Assembly (NCBI GenBank): GCA_036435485.1
Contig: CM071595.1
Span: 7,740,001 to 7,804,000, forward strand
Reading direction: 5' to 3'
DNA from: Saposhnikovia divaricata
Lineage: Eukaryota; Streptophyta; Magnoliopsida; Apiales; Apiaceae
DNA: 64,000 nucleotides
Position 1 is the stretch's first letter. Every line of letters begins with the position of its first letter. Below the pieces are notes generated by a model. The model searched no databases, was not told the DNA's origin, and saw nothing but the letters and a program-made list of their open reading frames with translations. Of the stretch, positions 21,957 through 36,533 are shown in pieces. Both the position numbers and the translations under genes were made by a program.

Positions 21957-24900
21957 TAAAACTTTTGTTAAACATGATTTTAGAATTTTTAAAATTTAAA
22001 TTTATATGAAACTCATCTTGACCTTCTTTATTGTATCTAAAAATTCGAATATGATAATTTCGTAAAATATCAAAAAATTATTAATTATTATTTTTGATGT
22101 CTTAACAGAATGAAGTTGTTTTACATAAAATGGAATTAGAAAATTACTTGTTACTAGAGCTAAGTTGATAAACTGAAAAATTGTTTGGTGGATGTTGTCC
22201 ATTTTCTTAAAATTAAATTAGAAAATTTGTTACTAGTTCTTTAATATTTGAGTAATATTAAGGACATCAAGTATAAGAATTAATAAAAAAATAAATTATA
22301 AATTGGTGATTGAATTTTATCCTGCTTTGGTGTTTTAAAAGCGTGGCTATGAATTTTTTTTTCTCAAAAAAGTAGTCATTGGCTATTTTTTTTAAATGTA
22401 AAAGTAACGTTTGGTCAATATATTACAAATTTCAAACTTCGACCACTAAAATGTAAATTTTAATTAAATTTATGCACAATTCTGTAATTGACTCTTGATA
22501 AAATGATGTGATATTGACGACTAAATTAGTACTGTGAAATGTTTTATTGATTAAATATCTATGTGAATTTACGTGGATACATTACATTTGATTGAATTAT
22601 ATCCAATAGATGATATTTGATAAATATTTTTGTACCAAATTTAATATTTTTAGCATTTCTGTTTATATTTTATTATTAGCATTATAGAAGAAATAAAATT
22701 TGTTTATAACGATTTCTGTCTAGCTTCGACGAGTATTTATTTTCTCGATATCTTAGTTTACTCATCAATCTTATTGACGTGCAAATGAAATTTTTCGTTA
22801 CTTCTATAAAATTTTACACAAGTTTTATTTATATATAAATTATTTAAATTTGTCGTTGATTTCACGAGTTTCACAACTTGAACGATCGATACTCTATTTT
22901 GCCATGAAATCGACTAGTTTGATAAGCATGTACCATACCGCACCGCTCGTCTCCTTTTGCCAAATCGAGTTTATAAGTTACTTATTTCGAAAAAAATTTC
23001 GTATTTACATATTTTTTTTAGTGAAAAATGTGTATGGGGAATTAAATATTCGTTATCTTGTAAAAATAAGTTAATTAATTATTTCAGAAAAAAATATATA
23101 TTTACGTACTTTTTTTCAGAATAAGTAAATTATTTCTGAAAAATAAGATTTCCCAACGGGGCATAAATTGTGAGATGAACATCATTTATACGTGGGAGTT
23201 TAGTTCGAATAATTTAAGATTAATTAACCGGTTTTTGCAAGAAGACGATGATTTTACGAGTATTTACACTTGTTTTTTTAATAATTAAATTTATATATTT
23301 TATAAATAAGTATTTGTTCTAATAAGATGATCCAGAAATGATAATAGAAAATTTTTCCATCACTTGAGCTATATTATCCGCTCGATTTACTCTTTTTTTT
23401 TTTGTCAACTCTTTTTTTATTTAAACAGAAGTACAATACATGATGTATGTGCATCATGCATAGTCATGTCGATAAAAATAAAAATTCTACACCCTACCGA
23501 GCTTGGACCAGCTAAATGGATCTTCATTTTCTCTCCCGTTTACCTCGGCTTCCTCGCTCTCCTTTTTATACATAGCATCTGTTTTATAGGTCTGTCATGA
23601 AAGCAGTAATAACATTTGTAGTATATATGCAGCATGTGCATGTATCTATAGTAAAAACAGAAATGCTTGTTGTAATAAATGATAAAAATTATATTGTAAT
23701 TTTTTTTAATGTACATGTATAATAGATTTTTAATGTAAAAACATGAGTCACATCTCTTTAAATACCACATAAATATTTTACAATACGATTTGTTGATAAT
23801 AAATATTTGTTAATGATCGCCGACTTAGAAAAAAATACAATATCAAATGCATTCATTTATAATGATGTGTACATTATGGATAGTCATGTCAAGATAATAC
23901 TTTCTTCAGCCTACCAAACTTGTTTGGACCCCAATGGATTTCGGATCTTCTCTCCCCAAAATTATTCGCACTTAGAATTTGTCTTTCTTTAGGATCGACT
24001 GTAAAGATGTCATGTCATTCAAAACAATGAGTGCATAGCATCACAAATTATACTTTCACTACAATTGTTTATAATATTGGAGGATTACATAACCCTCCAT
24101 TAACGATTAAGTATACAAGATTCTTCTTAAATATATACAGTCGTTAATTTCTTATAGTAAATTTTATTTATACTTATCAATTATTATGCTTGGAGGTACA
24201 TTTAAAAAAGAGAAAAGAGAAAACTGAATTATCCTCAGGAAAGAATCCTTAAAAGATTTGTTTCTATAAAATAAGTTTTTTAACCTCAGGGAAGAACCAT
24301 GAGGACAACATCAGGCACATCAAGTCCAAATGATTAGTTATCATTGTATTCTTAATTATTTCTTACATTAATGAGATAGATTCATCATACATACATATGA
24401 ATCCACAAAGTATGAGATAGATTCATCATACATACATAAATAAAAATAAGTTATATATCATTGTGATACAAATTTGGGATCTATTTTGGATTAGCAACAT
24501 TACTCTTCATATTTACCAAGTGCGTACATGTAGCGTGGACACCAGTAGTTCGTATATAGCAGTACAATTGCCATAATGTGACCATTTAAAAGTCCAAATA
24601 AATGGACATATTTACAGTCTGCTCTACTTCTGTGGACAATTTACAAAGGAGTTCTTTTTTAACGTACGCATGGTGTTACAAAAGAAGAGACCATGCATGC
24701 ATGATTCCCGTTCTCAATGTGTGTGTACTAGTATATATACATACATGTTCGAGAAAGAAAGATATACATAGATAGATACAAGCGGCAGATGTGGGGGAGA
24801 GGAGCAAGAAAGGGACATTTGCATGGGGTGATATATAGTGAATATATCTTTAGCTCATTCACCTGTTGTTTTCGGAGTTAATAGACAATAGCACCCGTTC

Positions 24901-25177
24901 TGAAGTTGGCCTTTGCAACCACACCGCCACATAACTTAAACCTAACTCTCTGATCTTCAATTCTTTCTTTTATCCCCCGGATAATAAGCCCATCCTTTAA
25001 GCTCCACTAGGCTCCTTTTTATTATCTTTGGATCCTTTTAGAAGTGTAAATGATCCGAACCAAATTGAACATCTTTAAACTCGAGTTAGAGCTTAACTGA
25101 ATAGTTTGAACTGGAGTTATAGTTTGATCGAATTATAAATTTCAAGTTTAAAATACGGTTCAACAAATGTTAGATTC
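21957..25177. other. Gene-free AT-rich DNA with repeat relics
   Basis: No gene was seen. A MITE-like relic at about 22970-23165 carries ATAAGTTACTTATTTC words shared with 34765-34985. The segments at 23440-23520 and 23860-23940 are diverged copies of each other (shared ATAGTCATGTC and TTGGACC anchors). Confidence 0.5.
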
Positions 25178-25883
25178 GGGCTGGCAATTTTTGACCCGAG
25201 ACACGAACACAACCCGCATGGGTCGGTTTCGGGTTTATATTTTTCGGATTCGAATCGGTTTTGGGTTGACCCTAACTTGACCCGAAAAAATCGGGTTGGA
25301 TTCGGGTAATCCGAAACTAACACAAATATATATAGGCTAGCGTTAAAATAGAAACCAACCATAGAATAGAAACTAGAAACCTATACTAAATAAATTATAT
25401 TTCACTTATTTTAAGGGCCCCGCTAGGGGCACCTTCACAAAAAGCGTATAAAATTCTTGGTTCTATTCAAAAAAAAAAAAATTACTGTTCACGTGCTGAC
25501 GTCACTGCCACGTCATCATGTGAAAAGTAAATTTCTTTTTAATTTTTTTTTGAATATAACCAAAAATTTTATACGTTTTTTGTATTGGGTCCCTAGTTTG
25601 ACCATTAGATTAGCTTGAAATATTTAATTTAGGTTTAGTTTCTAGTTTCTATTTTAAGTTAGTTTCTATTATAACAAGACCCTATATATATATATATATT
25701 ATTTTAAAAATTTTAAAAAATTAAATTTTCGGGTCGGGTTACCCGAAACCCATTCGTGTCGGGTTCGGATTGAGCACCTGGACCCATTAAATTTTCGGAT
25801 CGGGTTCGAATTGAATCAATTTTGTGACCCGAGTCTGCTGACCCAACACGTCACGAACCGATCCCAAACCCGAAATTACTAGA
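25178..25883. mobile_element. hAT-like element rich in GGGTCGGG words
   Basis: Starts CGGGCTGGCAATTTTTGACC and ends near AACCCGAAATTACT, whose inverse resembles the start. The arms are dominated by repeated (A)CCCGA/TCGGGT words, as in plant hAT-like MITEs. It is split by a smaller MITE at 25335-25682. The boundaries are approximate, and I cannot fix a target duplication. Confidence 0.5.
25335..25682. mobile_element. Nested MITE with AGAAACTA inverted arms
   Basis: The left arm (AAATAGAAACCAACCATAG, AATAGAAACTAGAAACCTA) and right arm (TAGTTTCTATTTTAAG, TTAGTTTCTATTATAAC) form long imperfect inverted repeats. Both sides are flanked by TATATATA, so the target duplication is ambiguous. No coding capacity. 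Confidence 0.6.
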
Positions 25884-28800
25884 TATATTCGATCATGACT
25901 TGAAAGTTCGGTTTTAGTTTACTAGATGTCGAGAAAGAGTACGACTAGGTTCCCCAATTTTTTTTTTTTCATAATTTGTCCCCAATGATATGTCATGACA
26001 AATGAATTATTTGATTGGAAACACATATGCATCTTAAAATTAAATATTTTGATTTTGGTGCCTTTAACATTTTTAATTGAAAAAAAATTCTAATTTGATA
26101 AGTTTGGCTTGAGATCGACTCAATTAATTATGTAAAATCTATATAAATATTAAACATATAAAATAAAATATAAGTAACATGTAAATAATAAAATAAATAC
26201 GAACTTGATTAGGCTCTTCTAATTGAGATTCACGAACAGAATAATTAAAAGCTTAAATTCAGTTCGATAAACCATTTGAACAACTCAAATTTAATCAACT
26301 TAATTACTATCGAATCAAATTTAAATATTTTATAATTAAATTTCGAGTAACTCACAAATTATTTGACTCATCTACAACTGAGTTTCTTTTTTCTTTCCTG
26401 TTTAAATCTTTGTATTGTTGAGTCACTACTAGTATTGTTAATTTAATATTCTTCCAAGTATTGAGCATTTCGTAATTGTACAACAAGAAATCAACTCATT
26501 ACACAAGCAAGAAAATGCACTTAATGAATGAAGAAGTGACATTGTAACCCATAATAAAGAAATAATTACCTTTAGTGATTTGACCGTTCATTCTCTTTTT
26601 TTTCTTACACATTCAGAGATACGGTATTCTAGTCAGTATATAGACTATAGATAGCTACTCACTTCACCTGTGGGCTGTGTCGCCCTTAGCTACATACTTT
26701 TGTATTTTACCTCTTTTTGGCTTATGCTCCAACGTTGATTTACTCAGATTTTTACACAAAATCCTCTACATATTTCTTGGTTTCTGTTCCATTTTATTCC
26801 GTTTGAAAACCAGCTCTAAATAATAAATTTGATCAAATATATTCAAAACATTATATTGAGATCGTTTGAATTATCTGATTTCAATCCAATTAATTCAAAT
26901 GAGAATGAGATTATAATACATTTTTATGTTTAAATTTCATTTCCGTTCTCGTTAAACAGGATAAAAATTCTTAATACAAACCGTTTATATAAGTTGTATA
27001 CATACTTGGTCATTTTCGTTCCCGTTAAACAGATTGAAATTCCTTAATACAAACCGATTATATAACTTCTCTAGGGTTTGCTACCCTAAAAAAAGGTTTC
27101 TTTTAAAGGCATATATACAATCAATCACTCATCAAAAGGTTGTACGAACTACTACTACTGGCATGGGGTTTACTGTGCGGTAAATAAATGTGTTTCCGAT
27201 TTAGAAAAAAAGTTGTAAAAGTTTGTTGTGCTTTTACAGACCATCGAAAGAGTAAATTTTAAATTTGAATGCACACCTATCAACATGATAATTGATTAGT
27301 CTCTGCAATTTGTAACTGGGAACTGGGAAGTGAATCTAAGAGAAGACATCCTTGGATGGGATTCTGCCAAAAAGTCAATGAAAAATTTATAACTCTAGCT
27401 ATAGTAAGTAGAGCAAGGACCAAATTAAGTAATGTTAGTACGTGTATTTATTTATTTTTATTTACTTCTTTCGATCAGTTACGTTTAATTGGTTATGTGT
27501 TGTCTACATGTAGTGCTTAGAAGCTAGATGCAATGTTCTAAAACCATACGAAACCAAAAAATTTGTAAACAAGTCGGCTCCAAAAATTTTGTAAACAAGT
27601 CGGTAAGATTTATTTGTTGAATTTAGCATGAAATTCAGTTAGCAGCATGAAATTCAGTTAATGAATCTTTGTATTACATCAAGATTTTTAGAAATTTGGA
27701 TAATTAAGATGATATTGTTTAGAGCGCGATAAAAGAACTCAAATCATAGTGTTTATCTTTTGTCATTTCAGTTATCGGGTTTGATTCGGATTCGATTCTT
27801 GTTTACGTCAAATTCTCATTTATAAAATTTAAAAATCAAATTATTCAGAAAAAATATATGATATTAATTGAATTGGTTGTTATATTTGTTGTGAGTATTG
27901 AGTGGAGTATATGATTTAGTTAAGATCTACTTTTAGACTAGTTATAATGAAGAATTGGTCACTTAATAATTGTTGTAGGAATTTCTTCCTGTGATTTTTG
28001 GTTTTGAGGGCTGTTTAAATTTGGAGCGAAGGACACAAGCCTTTCTTTATGCATAGTACAGAAAAATTAGATCTCGAATTGTGCAGCAGCATCTTAAAGG
28101 TGGTCACAATCACAAATGTGAAGGCTGCTGTTTCAATATATGAAAGACAAAATTGTCTGTGCTGAATAGGGTTTTCAAAGACAAAATAAGCTATTAAGCT
28201 GCAAATCGACAAGTTATTGTACTGAGGCAAGCACATGGTTTATGTGATACACATTCATGATTGTATCAATTTCACTAACATAATTGCTCTGTATCTCTAA
28301 AACCGATCATAATAACTTTTACTGAAAGTTAAAGTCTTTTTAATACCAGCATAAAAACTATGCTAGTAACATATTTTAAGCTACTAATTATTTCTTTCAT
28401 TTTAATTTCGATTATTTCAAATTCTAGTTCCGTCACTGTACGTAAGTACGCTACTTTTAAATCTGTATTTTTTTTTTGATGAATTTAGTTTTTCACGAAC
28501 TTTTGACCTGCATGCATATATATAGACTGATGAGTGCATATATGAAATGTGTATGAAAGCCTGAAGGCTATAGTGCAAAAGCTGTATCTATCTCAGTGCT
28601 GTGAAAAAGCCTGAGACGTGCCCTTTTTTTCTTTCTAAGAACACCATACAACTGTGTGAATGTATCATGTATGTACGTATATATTTTTGTAAACTCCATG
28701 TAACTATCTAAGCCTAGCTATGTATACGAACGTACAAAGATTTTTGAGTATTAGGTCTTAGATAAGGCCAAGTAGTACCCTATATATTCTGCTCAGTATA

Positions 28801-30151
28801 CAATCAAACAAAAAACATATGCTGCCCCGTATAATCCATGAATACATACTGCATACACTAAGTGTATGCTATGCTGCGTGCAATGAGGTACGCAACTAAT
28901 GGTAAAATCTTATTTTTTGTCGTTCAAGGATTCTCAGGTTATCTCGAAATTTTAAAAAAAAAAAATATCAATATTCGTAAAAGTAGCAAATGAGATACCG
29001 TTCTTAGTTTATGTTCGGCAAACTCAATCACTTCCTTAACTTGTTTTCCATTCATTCTAGAAGAATGAACTGACTGAGATTATAATTTTTTTTTCTAATG
29101 AAATTTATCTAAAGGAGATATGAAGGAAGATAGAGAGAGTTCAACGATCTTGCAGTTTTAGCATTAATAGTGAACCTCCCATAATTACAATTTTATAAAG
29201 GGCATGCTTGGCTCCACTTATAATTTGAACTTATGGACTTATTTTTGGGTAAAATTTTTGTATTTTGATAATTTTTTTATACTAGTATTTAATGTATGTT
29301 TGAGATTCGTTGCAAAAATAAGTTGGGAAATAAGTTGGAAAGTTAAGAATTTTAACTTTCTAACTTAAAATAAATCGACTTATCCTGGAAAATAAGTTTT
29401 CTCAAACTATATTAAAAACGTTGGACTTGGTTCTTGATTTCCCTTGCTCAATATTTTAAAAATATGATATGTGATATTTGATAAATTTTATAATACCTGT
29501 ACATATATCAAGAAAAAGTTTAAAAATAACAAAATTTAAGTCATGTGGAAAATATGATTTCTCCTGTTTTTCAACAATAGGGACATTTTACGAAATTCTT
29601 AATTATTTAGAGCATCTGTTTGTTTTTTTGGTCAGGGATTATTTAGAGCATCTTTGTGTGACTATGATCAAGAATTTTTAAAAAATAATTTTGAGTCCTT
29701 GAAAAAAATTATTCACTAGAATATATTAAGTAACGTAACAAAAACACCCTATTAAATTATTTTTATCATTTCCTACTTTTTATACTCATTATTAATATGT
29801 AAAATCATGTTTTAATGGCGTGCAAAAGAATTAATTTTATCAAATTTTATTATCATTAAATCTGGATTCAATTTCTTACAACTACATAATTATATAAACT
29901 TAATTTACTTTAATTTTTTAGCTTTAACTCGGATTCCGATTCCTTATAATTACATAATTAAATATTTTTTATTTATTAAATATTTTATCATTCAATTTTT
30001 TTATAAATATAAATTTAAATAATGGTTATTAATTACATATTTTTTACAAAGTGTTACTTGCCTCCTCATTAAATTATTGAATTGAAACCTTTTCCGGAGG
30101 ATGGACCAATACGAGCGCAGCATACTTGTATGTAGAGCATACGACTAGGCT
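25884..30151. other. Gene-free AT-rich DNA
   Basis: No gene or RNA was recognised. A relic of the ATAAGTT/AACTTAT MITE group lies at about 29210-29410. A direct repeat of AGCATGAAATTCAGTTA occurs at about 27626-27660. The short reading frames here have no known product. Confidence 0.5.
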
Positions 30152-30159
30152 CTCGAGAG

Positions 30160-31281
30160 TAGAGCTGGCCAAACGGGCGGTTCAACCCGGACCGTTCGTG
30201 AATTATTCGCCAAAAAAGTCGTTCAGCCCGCTACAGTAACGAGCTCAGCACGGCCCGTTCAGCCCGCTACAGGGAACGAGCCGTGCCACGACCCCAAAAA
30301 CTGTGAATCGCAGCCCGGCACGTTCGGCACGTGAAGCCCACGAAAAAGGAATAAAACACGTTCGGCCCATTCGGCCCCGGCACGTTCGGCACGGTAAATC
30401 AAGAATGAATGAAATTACACTAGGACTAAAGAATGAATCAAATTAAATTACTTGTTAATCAAAGATTAGTCTCATAATTTCAAAATCATTCTTTTCTGAA
30501 GTGAAAATTTAATTATATAATTGATAAATAATTTTTTAGAAGTAAAAATTTTATAATATATACACTAATTTGGTAATAATGAACGCAAAAGGACATTAAA
30601 AAAATTAAATTATATGTTCTTAATAAATTTTTATTATTATTTTATAATATATTTGAAACTCAAATTATATACATATTAAATACAAGTACACAACAAAGAA
30701 AGCACGGGAAAAAAAAACAAACAAAGCCCGGCACGCCGGCACGTGCAAGGCCCGTTCGGCAATATGAATTACTTGGTTATGTTGCCGACTAAGTTTTTTA
30801 AGATTTCATATTATATGGTTTCAAAAAAAAGATTTCACATTATATATATATGTATGTACTTAATATAATTCATATCTTTCGCTCCTTTTTTATTTCAATA
30901 TAATTCATATAATCGTATCTTTTTAAAAATTCGAAACATTTTAATATATAATAAATTTAAAAGAAAAAATTTACAAATTCGAAACATTTTAATTCGAAAC
31001 ATTTCATATTTTGAAAATATTAAAAGTAAATATTAAATTAATAAAAAAATTCAAATTTTATGTATAATTTCTGAGCACCACATTCGAATTTTCCTTAAAA
31101 AAAAAAAAGCCCGCCAGCCCGCCTAGCTCGCGTGTCAGTCACGGGTTTTAAATTGAGGGGCACGGCATGGCACGGCTCGGCACGTCCAAACTATATGTGC
31201 GTGCCCGTGCCTTGTTTGATGAAGCTCGGCACGTGGCCAAACCGGCACGGCCCGCACGGCACGGCCGTTTGGCCACCTCTA
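30160..31281. mobile_element. hAT-like element, GC-rich arms
   Basis: Begins TAGAGCTGGCCAAACGGGCGG and ends CCGTTTGGCCACCTCTA, inverted repeats flanked by a perfect 8-bp duplication CTCGAGAG (30152-30159 and 31282-31289). The arms are packed with GGCACG/CGTGCC words and are far GC-richer than their surroundings; the centre is AT-rich. No transposase. Reading frames in the right arm are by-products of the repeats. Confidence 0.88.
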
Positions 31282-31289
31282 CTCGAGAG

Positions 31290-31698
31290 ATGTTTTTGTT
31301 GCACATGCAGACCAGCGGCCCAGCCCAATTATTTATTTTCTTTTGTGCAACACTGGAAATCCGGCCGATCGGGTCAAAGTGTTGATTTCGAATTGGAAAT
31401 GCGCCTAAATTTGAATTGCAATGCATGGAACTCTAAATTTGAATAAATTTTTGATTTTTATAAAATATATAATATATTTATATTTTAAAGATACAATGAA
31501 TACATTATATCGTTAGATTTGAAAAATAAATTTATTGTGAAACTAATTATATCTCATAATTTATTAAAGTATTATACTTATGTACATAAAAATTTGATGT
31601 TTGTTACATCCGTATAAATTTAATTTTTTTATTATAAATATAATAATTAAACAAGATAAATGACAATCATATGAAATAATTATAGTATAAGCATTATA
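31290..31698. other. AT-rich intergenic DNA
   Basis: Nothing recognisable. Confidence 0.45.
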
Positions 31699-32362
31699 CA
31701 GTAAAACCTCTATAAATTAATATAGTCGGGACTGGAAAATTCTATTAATTTAGAGAGGTATTAATTAATCAATAAATTAATAATTATTAATTTATAGATA
31801 ATTTTTTACAACAAAGAAAATTAATTTCTAATTATATACATTTAAATAGAATGAATTGTACAATTTATGTTTTATACTCAATTCATTCACTCAATATATA
31901 TTGTTTTACAAATTAAATGAGTATTAGCGAGATTCAAAGTAAAGATTCATGTATATTTGGATAATATCATAGATAGAACAACATTTTTGGAACCTTTTGT
32001 ACGTAAGGAAGTACTCAAGACATAAAAAACATTGATAATAACTTTTTAATGTTTTACGAAAACATCACATTCGAACTTTTGGATGCAACAAAAAGGGTTA
32101 AGGATGCGTTTCATATAGATTCAAATTTTAAGAACCCTAAAATCATTTTTTACAAAAGGGTAATACATATATTTTTATGATTATAAAGGAATTATTAATT
32201 TATAATATTATTGGGACCATATATTTATATAGGATTTTTCAAAAAATTATTATCTTATTATCTTATCGAAATTGATCATTTTTTGAACTGGTCGACCGGA
32301 CAAAATTATTAACTTAGAAAGATTATTAATTTATCAAGTATTAATTTAACGAGGTTTTACTA
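31699..32362. mobile_element. Emigrant-type MITE (pogo/mariner)
   Basis: The left end CAGTAAAACCTCTATAAATT is the known Emigrant terminal sequence; the right end is AACGAGGTTTTACTA, with TA flanks (31697-31698 and 32363-32364). Inside are further ATAAATTAATA words and a diverged right subterminal arm. It is 664 bp with no transposase. Confidence 0.85.
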
Positions 32363-32364
32363 TA

Positions 32365-33689
32365 AGTTAATGATCTTATAAATTATTACTTAAGTTAGTT
32401 TTATACATGTATTATGATAAAATCTTTATAAATTATTAGGTGATGTTCTTCACGCTATTGTCCCAATTGATTTAACATTAAAAAATTTCAATATTATATT
32501 ATATATATTCAAAAAATTGAATTCGATTTTCTATTTATGTTTGATTTAGTAGTATGCATACCATCTTCTCTCCCTAATAGTAGTACAAAAATCCAATAAT
32601 ATATTTTTCTAAAAAGAGTCAACATATTAAATCTATTTGCTGAAAAAAAAAGATTTATAACGATTATAATGAAAATTAAATTAAAATTCAGGTATAATAT
32701 AAGCTTTGATTGTCTCTTTGAAAAATTATTTTTCAATCATACTGCGATGTATAACATCTTTTTATAGATTTTTTACAACTCCAGTATTTTTCATTCCAAT
32801 GAATGTCCTTATCTCCAAAATTTTAATATTCAATTTTTTCCAATATATCAATACTTAGCGTATCTAAACATTTTTTTCCCGTAATGTAATTCTATCTATA
32901 TATATCATAATATCACAATTTATTTAACATTATCATCACATTATTTTAATGCGAACGACCATAAAATTTTGTGACAAAACACATGCATAACTGTCACCAA
33001 AATTTCACACAACTAGTGTTTTATGTATTTCATATAAGTTTTACATGAAGAGCTTTGTACTCCTACGTGCTCATTAAGTTAGCTAAGATATAAATGAGTT
33101 CTCACATAAATATACTGGAGATATTTCTGTAATTACATGAACTGATCAATGTAATCTGAGTTCCGTACGTATTGAGAGCATTTTTCTCTTTGATGATTGT
33201 CTAAATAATATTTATACCACACAGTACATTCTCTGGCCCCTAATATATGGCACCACCTGTAATCTTAGGTCTCAATGAAAATAATTATTTTTTACATAGT
33301 TTAATAATTCTTCTTTGAATAAAAATATTTCTAAAATACTTTTATTCTAATCATTAAAAAAATAATGAAAGGATAAAAAAATTTAAACACAATCAACTTT
33401 CAACACAATTTACCCTAAAAAACAGGTTAATGGAGTGACCGAACACGAGACAGAATGGGGGCGCGTGTGCTGATTCTGACCAGACATGCATCATCTCTGT
33501 AAATCTTCAACTCTTTTATCCACTTGAGATAAATTCATACAAACAAGAAAAATCAAACAGGCTCTTTAAAAATGGCACCCACTTCAATCTCACTTTTACC
33601 AATCAAGACCATTAACAAACCAACCTGTGATAATTCTTGTTGCTCCTATAGATGTAATAATAATAAGTCGTTCATACTCTATTCAAATC
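32365..33689. other. AT-rich intergenic DNA
   Basis: No gene or clear element was seen. Confidence 0.45.
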
Positions 33690-34640
33690 CTCGGTTGTAG
33701 TAGGGTGAAGGTACAAAATACATAATTTTCAGTAATTTTTTTTAAAATACCTATATTTAATAAATATGATCCTAAATATCTACCAAATAGAATATTTGAT
33801 AACTCCCACAACTGACTATTGGCTCTAAATCTCCGATCACTATTTCGGTGGTGCCTCCACCTAGGTTGGGAGTCTGCAAAACAATGCTTACCCGTGGGTG
33901 GTGGCCGACAAGCACCTCCGACGTGGATATCAGTGATCGGAATAATAATAATCAGACAAGTAGTAGTTAATCGAAAGTGAGTATTTTGTGAGTGTGAGTG
34001 TAGTAATTTTCGTGTGTGTGAAAATGTGGCCAAAGAGTGATATTTATAGGCCAACCCTTGCAGGCATGTGGTACAGCCACTGTAGCCATAGTGTAAGGGA
34101 TGACCTTTTCCTCAACAGTTGTTCCTTTATTCTTTTTGCAGGTCTACAGTTGAGCCGTTAGTACTTGTGCTACAGTTGCTTGTCCATGCAACATGTCGTT
34201 AGGTGTACTTTGGGATGTCTATTTTCACTTTGCTTTACCTGCTACTAGATAGTACAATCTTTGTGCACGCTTGCCAATATAATATTGTAACAATAGTATG
34301 ACGTGGCATGATTGTATTTAAAACATGGATGTCTCCAGAATGCAGTGTAAACAATGACAAGTGTCTGGGCAATACCTGAGGTGGCGGTCGCGGCCGCTCC
34401 GTTTAGGACGGTCGCGGCCAGCGGATACGTGTCCGGCCTGGCGGTGACGGTTATATGGTATACTATCAATATTAAAATGACACTTTACTCCCAAAGCGGT
34501 ATCAGGTACATATGGTCGGATACTCCACTGTCAGGTTGAATATTCACTCGTGGTGGAGTAGGAATATTGGACGTAGTGGAACATCGAAACGTCCAATACT
34601 CCATTGGTTAAAAAGTATCAACTCTGATACTCCGCTGAAA
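33690..34640 (-). other. LTR-like or promoter-like block of unknown origin
   Basis: GC content and texture differ from the flanks. On the minus strand TATAAATA (34041-34048) is followed by a plausible transcript leader and an open frame of about 120 codons that begins upstream of any likely start site, so I do not call it a gene. A hairpin at 34554-34603 pairs TGGAGTA..ATATTGGACG with CGTCCAATACTCCA. It could be a solo LTR or a captured promoter; no terminal TG..CA with duplication was found. Confidence 0.35.
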
Positions 34641-34762
34641 TGAAATATCTAACCGAAATGAATATTTTAGTTTGTATTTTTGAAAATAGGTATTTTAAAA
34701 AAATAAATATAAAAAATGAGATTTTGAATTTTTTTAGTTATAACATCTAAACTGCAAACTGA

Positions 34763-34985
34763 GGGCCTGTTTGCCAATTCTTAATTGCAACTTATAAGTT
34801 ACTTATTTCAGAAAAAAATTTCGTATTCACATACTTTTTTTAGAGAAAAATGTGTACGAGAATTTTAATATTTGTTATCTTCCAAAAATAAGTTACTTAT
34901 TTCAGAAAAAAGTACATATTTACATACTATTTTTCAAAATAAGTAATTTTTTTCTGAAAAATAAGATTTCTCAAATGGAACCTGA
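34763..34985. mobile_element. MITE-like relic of the ATAAGTTACTTATTT group
   Basis: Starts GGGCCTGTTTGCCAA and ends TCTCAAATGGAACC. The interior repeats AATAAGTTACTTATTTC and TTTCGTATTCACATAC, and matches the relic at 22970-23165 closely; looser relatives lie at 29210-29410 and 40595-40805. Confidence 0.55.
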
Positions 34986-36533
34986 AAAACATGCGACAGG
35001 TACATAACATAGCAACTCGATTTTGTTTACTTGTGTAGCTCTTTCAAGCCATAACCAATTCTTATCAACCCGCGCGCGCAGAATCCATCCTGAATATTTG
35101 AAGTTTGTATACCTTTTTTTAAATTATTATTATTTTATTATTTGTGTCCTTATTAGAAGTTATTTTTATTATCCATCACTGACAAACATGTAGGGCTGTA
35201 ATCCGATTCGAGCTGCTCGCGCATGTAGGGCTGTAATCCGAGTCGGGCTGCTCGCGAACAGCTCGAGCTCGTTTAGACAGACCCGACTCGGCTCGTACTC
35301 GAATACGAGTCGAGCTCGAACAACATTTCATACCCGTTTAGCTAAACGAGCCGGATCGAGTATGTGTCGAACTCGAATAGAACCCGGCTCGAAAACTTGA
35401 ACTCGACCCGGCTCGAGCTCGAACTCGAGCTCGTTTATAGAAACAATTGAAAAAATAGAATTAATTACATAGATCAAATATGTAATCAACAAAAACAATT
35501 ACATAGGTTGAAAACAAACAGCTATGTTACAAAACAATTGAACTCGAGTATGTCACTAGCTTGGCCATAACCAACTAACAATTAAAATCAACAAAAAAAC
35601 CCCACAAGACTAGTAGGAATAAGTTACAACATCCATCAAATATGCTTGTTAAGAAAGCGAATCGGGTGTGCTGCCAAAATCATCAAAAACTCTTCGAATG
35701 TCACAACCGAACCATTTTAAATAAATGGCCTGGAAATCAAAAACGTGAAAATCGATATATTATTACATAGATAGATAGAGCTTGGGGAGAAGATTGATTT
35801 AAGTATATATATGATGGTGTTTGGATATCAAAATCACAGTCAAAAGTGTGTTTGATTGTGTATTTGTGTGTAGAACATGAAGAACAAAAGAAAGATAGAA
35901 AAGAGAGAGGAGATAAGGATGGGGGAGAGAGAGACATGTTACGTTGTTTTAGTTTTTAGGTTTAGGTATAGATATTAGATTTAGGTCGGGCTTGCACTAG
36001 TAGAAAAATGGCCTTTTACGTCGGTTAAATAGGTCTTATACGTCGGTTAAATGGCGACGTATGGGCAGGCGACGTATAAGGTCAGAGTCTTTTACGTCGG
36101 TTAAAAAGGCAACGTATATTGTATCCTTTTACGTCAGTTCTTCTAAACAACCGACGTATATTGTTATCCTTTTACGTCGGTTCTTCTAAACAACCGACGT
36201 ATATTGTTATCCTTTTACGTCGGTTCTTCAAAACAACCGACGTATAAGGTCAAAAATATTAAAAAAATATATTTTTTTTTCTGTACAACGCAAAAAATTA
36301 ATTAAAAACCATAATTCCTGAAATTAACCAATAATTTTACAACCGAACAACATCCAGAAAATTATTTAAAAACCATAATTCCCAACATATTTTTACACAT
36401 CCGTCCAGCTACAACAATAACAATTTAACAACATATTGACAAATATATTTTGCATCTTGTACAATATTGTACAAGTTACACTGAGATTGAATGATAATTC
36501 AATGATGAAACAATGATGAAATTTAAAACTAAG

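Noticed and set aside
28015..28236. 73-codon minus-strand frame
   Set aside because: No recognisable family, no promoter and no splice context; treated as chance.
31132..31446. Open frames in all directions near 31150-31430
   Set aside because: They lie in the GC-rich right arm of the hAT-like element; GGCACG repeats lack stops.
33683..34054. 123-codon minus-strand frame
   Set aside because: Its ATG lies upstream of or within the TATA box and no domain is recognisable.
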